DNA from: Synergistaceae bacterium | Lineage (GTDB): Bacteria; Synergistota; Synergistia; Synergistales; Synergistaceae | Direction: 5' to 3' | Length of the DNA: 11,890 bases | Assembly (NCBI GenBank): GCA_031274465.1 | Contig: JAISQC010000184.1 | Span: 1-11,890 of the forward strand | In this document: positions 6,001-11,890 of the stretch, one piece after another | How positions within the stretch are numbered: the first letter of the stretch is position 1 | Layout: the number at the start of each line of letters is the position of its first letter | Translations under genes and position numbers: made by a program | Notes under the pieces: model-generated | What the model was told of the DNA's origin: nothing | Seen by the model: the letters and a program-made list of their open reading frames with translations, nothing else | The model's database searches: none

Positions 6001-7881
6001 ATGGCTGAGACGAACGATTACGACGTAATAGTGATAGGCGGCGGGCACTCCGGCTGCGAGGCGGCGCTCGCCGCTTCGAGAATGGGGTGCCGGACGCTGC
6101 TGCTGAACCACAACCTCGACAATATGGCGCTGATGCCTTGCAATCCGGCGATAGGCGGTCCTGCCAAGGGAAATCTGGTAAGGGAGCTGGACGCATTGGG
6201 CGGGGAACAGGCCATCGCAACCGACTTCGCGACATTGCACCTCAGATGGCTCAACACGTCCAAGGGGCACGCTGTCCGCACCCTCCGCGCCCAGTGCGAC
6301 CTTCGCGACTATGCCGCCCATTACACGAGGGCGCTCGCCTCCGTTTCGAGCCTCAGGGTCTATCAGGCCATGGTGTCCGGCGTTGTGGTCGATTCGGGCC
6401 AGGTCGCCGGAGTTACGACGCTCGCGGGGGAAAAATTTTCCGCGCGCAAGGTGGTGGTCGCCGCTGGGACGTACATGCGGGGGCAGGTCCACATGGGCAT
6501 GGTGAATTTTCCGTCGGGGCCGCTCGGGCAGGTCGGCTCGCGCTTCGGGCTGTCCGAATCGCTGATGAAGGCCGGCCTCGAACTCAGGAGGTTTCGGACC
6601 GATACGACGCCTCGGATATGCCGATACAGCGTCGATTGGGATTCGCTGGACCTTCAGGGCAGCGACCCAGAGCCGGAGGCATTCTCCCATTGGGGTGAGA
6701 AAAAAACCCACTCCGGGCATTATTGCGCAAAAACCCGGACATCCGTCAAAACCCACGACATACTGAAGGCGGCCTTGGGCAGATCGCCCCTTGCGACGCG
6801 CGAAATAGGGGTGAAGGGCCCGCGCTACTGCCCGTCGCTCGACGACAAGATTTTGAAATTCCCCGACAAGGAGTCGCACCCCATATTTTTGGAGCCGGTC
6901 GGCAGGAACAGCCGCGAGATATACATGCAGAATTTCTCGACATACATGCCTCCCGACGTGCAGATCGAGATAATCCACACACTGCCGGGCTGCGAGCGCG
7001 CGCTGATGCTGCGCCCCGGGTACGGCATAGAATACGATTACGTCGTCCCCACCCAGCTTGAGCCTTGGCTGGAAGCAAGAGCCGTGCGCGGCCTTTTCTG
7101 CGCCGGGCAGATTTGCGGGACCTCAGGCTACGAGGAGGCGGCGGCGCAAGGCTTCATCGCCGGGGCAAACGCGGCCCTCTCCGTTCAGGGGAAAGGCCCG
7201 CTCGTTCTGGGGCGCGCCCAGGCCTATATCGGAGTCCTCATAGACGACCTGACGTCGAGGGGGGCGGACGAGCCTTACAGGATGCTGCCCAGCCGGTGCG
7301 AGCACAGGCTGATAATGAGGCACGACAACGCCGATGTCAGGCTGTGCGGCATAGGAAGGGAACTCGGTCTGATAAGCGACGAGCGGTGGAACGCGCTTAA
7401 ATGTGTCCGCGAAGCGGTGGAATCCGCCAAACATAAGCTGTCGGCGACGAAAGTGCCGGTTTCGGACGAGGTCAACTCGGCGTTGAAAGGGTTTGGCTCC
7501 TCGCCGCTTCAGGAGCCGGCCATTGCAATCGACCTTCTGAAACGCCCGGAGATATCATGGCGCGCCCTCTCTGAGATCATCGGCGCCGAAGTGGGCGATG
7601 AAATCGGGCGCAGGATTGAGATAGACGCGAAATACGAGGGATATGCCGAGCGGGAGGGCAGGAGGGTAAGGCGCCTTGCGTCGATGGAGCGCCTCAAGAT
7701 ACCGGACGGTATGATATACTCCGAAATAGTCGGTATCTCAGCCGAATCGGCGGAAAAGCTGGCCTCGGTTGTTCCAAGGACCTTGGGGCAGGCCTCCAGG
7801 GTGCCGGGGGTGAATAACGTGGACATACAGCTCGTTCAAGTGGCCATAGAGAAAAACCGCAGGGAGCCGCGCACGGTTTGA
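6001..7881 (+). CDS. mnmG: tRNA uridine-5-carboxymethylaminomethyl modification enzyme MnmG (GidA)
   Basis: The 626-residue FAD enzyme works with MnmE to install the cmnm5 group on U34 of certain tRNAs. The FAD-binding GGGHSG motif is at 13-18. CNPAIGGPAKG begins at C47, GPRYCPSLDDK at 273-283 (C277), and GTSGYEEAAAQG at 373-384; the helical C-terminal domain for tRNA and MnmE contact extends from about 500. The cysteines at 47 and 277 sit at the same numbers as in the E. coli enzyme as I recall it, with another cysteine at 242. Several otherwise near-invariant loops differ: the usual KTGTPPR is RTDTTPR (199-205), and SKGPAV is SKGHAV. The start ATG follows the recF stop by one base. Identity is secure; divergence is notable. 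Confidence 0.96.
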   Translation: MAETNDYDVIVIGGGHSGCEAALAASRMGCRTLLLNHNLDNMALMPCNPAIGGPAKGNLVRELDALGGEQAIATDFATLHLRWLNTSKGHAVRTLRAQCDLRDYAAHYTRALASVSSLRVYQAMVSGVVVDSGQVAGVTTLAGEKFSARKVVVAAGTYMRGQVHMGMVNFPSGPLGQVGSRFGLSESLMKAGLELRRFRTDTTPRICRYSVDWDSLDLQGSDPEPEAFSHWGEKKTHSGHYCAKTRTSVKTHDILKAALGRSPLATREIGVKGPRYCPSLDDKILKFPDKESHPIFLEPVGRNSREIYMQNFSTYMPPDVQIEIIHTLPGCERALMLRPGYGIEYDYVVPTQLEPWLEARAVRGLFCAGQICGTSGYEEAAAQGFIAGANAALSVQGKGPLVLGRAQAYIGVLIDDLTSRGADEPYRMLPSRCEHRLIMRHDNADVRLCGIGRELGLISDERWNALKCVREAVESAKHKLSATKVPVSDEVNSALKGFGSSPLQEPAIAIDLLKRPEISWRALSEIIGAEVGDEIGRRIEIDAKYEGYAEREGRRVRRLASMERLKIPDGMIYSEIVGISAESAEKLASVVPRTLGQASRVPGVNNVDIQLVQVAIEKNRREPRTV

Positions 7882-8369
7882 GGGCAAAGGCAAGCTCCCG
7901 GACGGGCGGCGAGTGCTCGGTCTCCGAGGTCATCGGAGACATGAAGTCTTTTTTCGGCCTCTGCATGACCCTGTCCATAATAGAGCAGGAGTGGCCGTCC
8001 ATAGCGGGAAACGCGCTTGCGTCTCGCAGCCTGCCCAAGTCTTACGATGACGGGGTTCTGGTCGTTCTGGTCGAAAACAGCCTAGCGCAGCAGGACATGA
8101 ATTTCAAAAAAAACGCGATTTTAAAGGAGATACGCGCCAAGGCGTCGCTGAGGCTGAAGGACATAAGGACCGAGATCGGCAGGCTGTCCGCGCATCGGCC
8201 CAAAGGCGGGCCGTATGCGAGGGCGCGCCGGACGAAGCGCGCTTTGCGCCCAATCCCTAAAGCCGAGCTCGACGCGATGGTTTCCGAGGTGATGGGCCAA
8301 GACCCCAACATTGCCCCTGATCTCGCCGCGGCGATAGCGCGATGCCGCATTCTTGGGGAACCGCGATGA
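7878..8369 (+). CDS. DUF721 / DciA-family protein (probable replicative helicase operator)
   Basis: The 163-residue protein has the DUF721 core at about 16-105: a helix (VSEVIGDMKSFFGL), EWPSIAGNALASRSLP (38-53), and DDGVLVVLVENSLAQQDMNFKKNAILKEI (57-85). This corresponds to the family pattern W-x-IVG-x-A-x-hS-x-P, then G-L-x-V-x-V-x-S-x-W-x-x-EL. DciA proteins bind and load DnaB helicase in bacteria lacking DnaC or DnaI, which fits the position behind dnaA-dnaN-recF. A basic stretch (106-125, RPKGGPYARARRTKR) may bind DNA. The chosen start is TTG at 7878, overlapping the mnmG stop in TTGA, an arrangement typical of translational coupling; an internal ATG at 7941 would remove part of the conserved helix. 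Assignment to DciA is by motif and context. Confidence 0.75.
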   Translation: MRAKASSRTGGECSVSEVIGDMKSFFGLCMTLSIIEQEWPSIAGNALASRSLPKSYDDGVLVVLVENSLAQQDMNFKKNAILKEIRAKASLRLKDIRTEIGRLSAHRPKGGPYARARRTKRALRPIPKAELDAMVSEVMGQDPNIAPDLAAAIARCRILGEPR

Positions 8370-8387
8370 AAAAATTTAACTTTGGTG

Positions 8388-8396
8388 TGTTATACT
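8388..8396 (+). promoter_or_regulatory. Extended -10 promoter before the FabK/NMO-like gene
   Basis: TGTTATACT matches an extended -10 (TG-n-TATACT) in the 84-bp gap after the dciA gene. No good -35 lies 17 nt upstream, which is tolerated with an extended -10. It would start transcription about 50 nt before the GTG of the next gene, separating the lipid-related genes from the replication operon. Confidence 0.45.
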
Positions 8397-8453
8397 TGGG
8401 ACGCCATCCGATGACTTCGCGGCGCAAAGTGTTTTACCAAAAGGAGCAGTGAT

Positions 8454-9524
8454 GTGTTGGCTAACTTACCGATACTAAGGATAGGCAAACACACGCCTAA
8501 ATATCCAATTGTCCAGGGCGGAATGGGCGTTAAGATTTCCGGTTCCCGCCTCGCTGGCGCAGTTGCGGCGAGCGGCGGCGTCGGCACGATAGCGAGCGTC
8601 GGCCTTGCGTGCGACCACCCGCTTTTTGACGGCGCCAATTACTTCGACATAAACGAGATAGCTATGGGCGAAGCGGTGAAAGCGGCGAGGGAAGCCGCGC
8701 CCGCCGGGGTCTTGGCGGTAAACTGCATGACCGCCCTGACCGATTACGACAGGCAGGTGCGCAGCGCGTGCGCCGCCGGGGTGGACATCATAGTCTCCGG
8801 CGCAGGGCTCCCGATGAAATTGCCCGAATACGTCAAGGATTTCCCCGATGTCGCCATAGTCCCGATAGTCAGCTCCGTAAAGGCGGCAGACCTGATCGTG
8901 CGCAAATGGGGAAAGCAGTACGGCAGGCTGCCGGACGCGATAGTGGTCGAGACCCCCCTTTACGCCGGAGGGCATCTCGGCGCGACGAAGATGGAGAACG
9001 TCACGGACATGGCGTTTTCGCTCGAGGCCGTCGTGCCGGATCTCGTCAAATACATCGACGGGACGCTAAAAGCCGACATCCCCGTGATAGCGGCGGGCGG
9101 GATATGGGACCGCGCCGACATCGACCGCGCCCTGGAGTTCGGCGCAAGGGGCGTTCAGATGGGGACGCGCTTCGTATGCACCGTGGAGTGCGACGCCGAC
9201 GACAGGTTCAAGCAGGCTTACATCGACGCCTCGCCGGACGACGTGGTCGTGATAATGAGCCCCGTAGGGATACCGGGCCGGGCGCTCCGCAACTCGTTCG
9301 TCGAGAAATACATGTCGGGGCAGGTGGAGAGCAAGCCGTGCATGGCGGCCTGCCTCTCCCACTGCGAGTACCTGAAGAGCCGCTCCACGTTCTGCATAGC
9401 TCAGGCGCTGGTGGATGCCTACCAGGGCGATTTGGAGACGGGGCTTTTCTTCGCGGGAAGCAACGTGGTGAAGTGCGGCAAGCTGGACACCGTGGCGGGG
9501 ATTTTTGGCGAACTCGTCGGATGA
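8454..9524 (+). CDS. FMN-dependent FabK / nitronate monooxygenase-family protein
   Basis: The 356-residue protein has a TIM-barrel flavoenzyme pattern: QGGMG at 21-25 near the N-terminus, AGGHLG at 171-176 with the family histidine H174, AAGGIWDR (213-220) and GVQMGTRF (233-240) for FMN phosphate binding, and SPVGIPGRALRNSF (269-282). FabK reduces enoyl-ACP in fatty-acid elongation, whereas nitronate monooxygenases oxidise alkyl nitronates; the two are hard to separate by motif. The C-terminal region holds C296, C300, C304 and C314, a pattern I associate with a clostridial-type subgroup of NMO-like proteins, not classical FabK. The GTG start has an AAGGAG site 7 nt upstream (8441-8446). Proximity to lplT-aas slightly favours a lipid role. 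Superfamily is sure; exact activity is not. Confidence 0.85.
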   Translation: MLANLPILRIGKHTPKYPIVQGGMGVKISGSRLAGAVAASGGVGTIASVGLACDHPLFDGANYFDINEIAMGEAVKAAREAAPAGVLAVNCMTALTDYDRQVRSACAAGVDIIVSGAGLPMKLPEYVKDFPDVAIVPIVSSVKAADLIVRKWGKQYGRLPDAIVVETPLYAGGHLGATKMENVTDMAFSLEAVVPDLVKYIDGTLKADIPVIAAGGIWDRADIDRALEFGARGVQMGTRFVCTVECDADDRFKQAYIDASPDDVVVIMSPVGIPGRALRNSFVEKYMSGQVESKPCMAACLSHCEYLKSRSTFCIAQALVDAYQGDLETGLFFAGSNVVKCGKLDTVAGIFGELVG

Positions 9525-9549
9525 CCTGCCGGGTCTGGGAGAAGGGCGC

Positions 9550-10875
9550 GTGACCGAAAAAAAAAGCCAGTTTTCGCTGTTTAAGTCGCGAAATTTCATG
9601 CCCCTCTTCATGACGATGTTCCTCGGGGCGTTCAACGACAATTTCTTCAAGAGCGCCATGGTCATACTCATCACGTACCGGCTCGCCGACAAGGCTGGCG
9701 CCGACGCCAGGATACTGGTGACCGCCGCGGCCGGGGTGTTCATCCTGCCGTTCGTCCTCTTTTCGGCGCTGGCCGGCCAGATGGCGGACAAATACGAGAG
9801 GTCGATGCTGGTTCGCCGCGTGAAGATAGCGGAGATAGCGGTGATGGCCGGGGCGGTAGTCGGTTTCTGCACCGGCAGCATAGTGCTGCTCATGGCAGTC
9901 CTCTTCCTGATGGGCGCGCAGAGCGCCATGTTCGGGCCCCTCAAGTACAGCATACTGCCCCAGCATCTGGACGAGAGCGACCTCATAGGCGCAAACGCGC
10001 TGATCGAGATGGGCACGTTCCTGGCAATCCTGCTCGGGACGATCTGCGGCGGGTTGTTCGTGCTGGGCGACTGGGGGATACTCGCGGTGAGCGCGCTCGT
10101 CGTTGGGATAGCCGCCGCCGGGTGGGTTTCGAGCTGGTTCGTCCCCCCGACCCGCGTGATAAACCCATTCCTCGAATTTCGCTTCAACGTGTTCTCCGAG
10201 ACGTGGAGGACCGTGGCGGACGTGTATCCGAGGCGCGACATATTTCTCTCGGTCATAGCCATATCGTGGTTTTACTTCGTCGGCGGGACGTTCCTGTCCC
10301 AGTTCCCGACTTACGCCAAGATGGTCGTGGGGGCCGACGAGAGGGTGGCCACTCTGTTTCTGGCGGTGTTCTCGGTCGGGATAGGCGCCGGGTCGCTCGC
10401 GTGCAACTGGCTTCTCAAGGGCGAGGTCTCGGGCCGCTATGTGCCCTGGGCCGCTTTGGGCCTGTCCGCCGCCAGCGTTGGACTCTACTTCGCGAGCGTG
10501 CGCCCCCTGCCCGATGTTCCCGATGGGGTGGCGCTCCCCCTCATATCGGTCGAGCAGTTCGCGTCATCGATGCCCAATGTGGCCATAATCGCGTGCCTGC
10601 TTGCGATATCGTTCTTCGGCGGGCTTTACATAGTGCCGCTCTACGCGATCATACAGAGCAGGAGCGAGGAGGACAAGCTGGCCGGCGTGACCGCGTGCTG
10701 CAACATAATGGATTCGCTCTTCATGGTCATATCGTCGATAGCCACGACGGCCATGCTGAGCGCTGGGTTCTCGATACCGCAGATTTTCCTGGCCCTTGCC
10801 GCTCTCACCATCGTCGCGTCGTTTGTGATACGCGGCGCGGTGCATGATCAGATGCGCAAGCGAGGCGCCATGTAG
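9550..10875 (+). CDS. lplT: Lysophospholipid transporter LplT-like MFS protein
   Basis: The 441-residue inner-membrane protein is hydrophobic throughout, with about 12 predicted transmembrane segments. Near the N-terminus it has GAFNDNFFKSAM (26-37), characteristic of LplT and the LplT-like half of fused transporter-acyltransferases, and a loop QMADKYERSMLVRR (77-90) matching the MFS loop 2-3 motif. LplT flips lysophosphatidylethanolamine and related lysolipids inward so that Aas can reacylate them. The GTG at 9550 is preferred because GGGAG lies 8 nt upstream (9537-9541); a longer in-frame TTG at 9505 would overlap the previous gene and add 15 polar residues. The next gene encodes Aas, starting 2 nt after this stop, which strongly supports the assignment. 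Confidence 0.85.
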   Translation: MTEKKSQFSLFKSRNFMPLFMTMFLGAFNDNFFKSAMVILITYRLADKAGADARILVTAAAGVFILPFVLFSALAGQMADKYERSMLVRRVKIAEIAVMAGAVVGFCTGSIVLLMAVLFLMGAQSAMFGPLKYSILPQHLDESDLIGANALIEMGTFLAILLGTICGGLFVLGDWGILAVSALVVGIAAAGWVSSWFVPPTRVINPFLEFRFNVFSETWRTVADVYPRRDIFLSVIAISWFYFVGGTFLSQFPTYAKMVVGADERVATLFLAVFSVGIGAGSLACNWLLKGEVSGRYVPWAALGLSAASVGLYFASVRPLPDVPDGVALPLISVEQFASSMPNVAIIACLLAISFFGGLYIVPLYAIIQSRSEEDKLAGVTACCNIMDSLFMVISSIATTAMLSAGFSIPQIFLALAALTIVASFVIRGAVHDQMRKRGAM

Positions 10876-10877
10876 GC

Positions 10878-11890
10878 GTGGCCCTCCTCAAAAAAATTCT
10901 GTTCGCGATCGGCAGGGTCATATTGAGGGTCCTTTACGGCGTGGAAGTCTGCGGGATGGAGAACTACCGCGCCGCCGGGCCTCGCGTCCTCGTGCTTCCG
11001 AACCACACGTCGCTGCTCGACGCCGCGCTGGCGGCCCTTTTCATTCCCGGCGAGCCGATTTTCGCCATCAATAAATTCGTGGCGAACGACTGGCGCTGGG
11101 TGAAGCCCTTCCTCTCCCTGATTCGGACCTGGCCGATAGACCCAACGAGCCCCTTCGCACTGAAGGGCCTGATAAGCGAGGTGAGGCGCGACGCATGCTG
11201 CGTGTTCTTTCCCGAGGGCCGCATAAGCAAAACGGGCGGCGTGATGAAAATATACGACGGGGCGGCGATGCTGGCGGACAAGGCTGGCGCGGTCCTGCTG
11301 CCGATGCGGATAGACGGGGCGCTGTTTTCGAAGGCTTCGTACATGAAGGGCAAATATCCCCAGACGTGGTTCCCAAAGATAACGCTGACGTTTCTGCCGC
11401 CGAAGCGCCTAGAGGTCCCGGACGCCCGCGGGAGGAAGCGGCGCGAATTCGTCCGAATCTTCCTGCACGACCTCATGAGGGATGGCGCGTATTCGACGCT
11501 CGGCGACAGGCATACCCTGTGGAGCGCCATGCTGTCTGCCGGCAAGCTGTACGGCTGGCGCAGGCCGATAGCCCTCGACACGAGCCGCAGGCCGGCGAGC
11601 TATCGCGACATGATAGCCGCTTCTCTGGCGCTTGGCTCGAAAGTAGCGCCGTACACCGAAATGCGGGAATGCGTCGGCATCCTTCTCCCGAGCTGCATCC
11701 CAACCGTTGCCGTCGTAATGGGGCTTTCCAGGCTCAGCAGGGTTCCGGCCATGCTCAATTACACGTCGGGACCGAAAAATATCGTCTCCTGCTGCGCCGC
11801 GTCCTGCATAAAAACTGTCGTCACGTCGCGCAAATTCGTATCCGAGGGCAAATTCAGCCAAATCATCGACGCACTGTCGCGCTCCGACAT
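10878..11890 (+). CDS. aas: Aas: lysophospholipid acyltransferase / acyl-ACP synthetase, 3' end cut
   Basis: An uninterrupted reading frame of 337 codons continues past the window edge. The first about 200 residues are a PlsC-type acyltransferase: NHTSLLD (42-48, the HX4D catalytic motif), WPIDPTSPFALKGL (85-98), FPEGRISKTGGVMKIYDGAA (111-130) and LPMRIDGA (141-148). From about residue 205 comes the beginning of an AMP-binding synthetase domain (GILLPSCIPTVAVVMG 267-282, PAMLNYTSGPKNI 290-302, TSRKF 316-320). It resembles E. coli Aas segment by segment. Aas reacylates lysophospholipids brought in by LplT, using acyl chains it activates onto ACP. The GTG start, 2 nt past the lplT stop, is a guess without a strong ribosome-binding site; the first residues already fit the family. 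Confidence 0.88.
   Translation, partial: MALLKKILFAIGRVILRVLYGVEVCGMENYRAAGPRVLVLPNHTSLLDAALAALFIPGEPIFAINKFVANDWRWVKPFLSLIRTWPIDPTSPFALKGLISEVRRDACCVFFPEGRISKTGGVMKIYDGAAMLADKAGAVLLPMRIDGALFSKASYMKGKYPQTWFPKITLTFLPPKRLEVPDARGRKRREFVRIFLHDLMRDGAYSTLGDRHTLWSAMLSAGKLYGWRRPIALDTSRRPASYRDMIAASLALGSKVAPYTEMRECVGILLPSCIPTVAVVMGLSRLSRVPAMLNYTSGPKNIVSCCAASCIKTVVTSRKFVSEGKFSQIIDALSRSD

Noticed and set aside
5782..6978. 398-codon minus-strand frame opposite recF and mnmG
   Set aside because: It spans the boundary of two well-supported genes on the other strand and is rich in Arg, His and Pro, typical of antisense frames in GC-rich DNA.
9505..9549. Upstream TTG start for lplT
   Set aside because: It would overlap the preceding gene by 20 nt; GTG at 9550 has a well-placed ribosome-binding site and gives the usual LplT N-terminus.
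9066..10262. 398-codon minus-strand frame opposite the FabK-like gene and lplT
   Set aside because: Antisense to two recognisable genes and crossing their junction; no domain seen.

Overview
The window is a chromosomal replication-origin region from a moderately GC-rich bacterium. The gene order dnaA-dnaN-recF-mnmG followed by a DUF721/DciA-type gene is read directly from the translated sequence. The organism is probably an anaerobe: there is a Tat-exported DUF362 protein beside a membrane 4Fe-4S protein, and an FMN-dependent FabK/nitronate-monooxygenase-type enzyme with extra cysteines. A Synergistota-like or other diderm anaerobe would fit, and the lplT-aas pair favours a diderm cell, but this placement is inference.

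Layout. Positions 1-1667 hold two minus-strand genes: the 5' part of a polytopic 4Fe-4S membrane protein cut by the window edge, and upstream of it a DUF362 protein with a twin-arginine signal. Between them lies a 182-bp imperfect palindrome (568-749) that ends exactly at the DUF362 stop codon; it looks like a small mobile or structural repeat. Positions 1668-2190 are AT-rich and carry the DUF362 promoter region, DnaA boxes and the dnaA promoter. dnaA (2191-3516) is followed by a second DnaA-box cluster, two hairpins, and an AT-rich stretch with a run of DnaA-trio-like triplets, in the 262-bp dnaA-dnaN gap. The origin therefore appears bipartite, as in Bacillus subtilis and Helicobacter, with the likely unwinding site beside dnaN.

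From 3779 to 8369, dnaN, recF, mnmG and dciA are packed with overlaps or a 1-nt gap and very likely form one operon: sliding clamp, gap-repair loader, tRNA wobble modification and helicase operator. After a short gap with an extended -10 promoter comes a FabK/NMO-like flavoenzyme, then lplT (lysophospholipid flippase) and the N-terminal part of aas (lysophospholipid acyltransferase/acyl-ACP synthetase), cut by the right edge. These three look like a lipid-metabolism group: possible fatty-acid elongation plus lysophospholipid salvage.

Genes left of the origin run leftward and those right of it run rightward, so all are co-oriented with the expected forks. I saw no tRNA, rRNA, CRISPR array or transposase gene. 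Most of the window is conserved core genome; the less ordinary parts are the palindromic element, the origin architecture and a few sequence departures in DnaN and MnmG.
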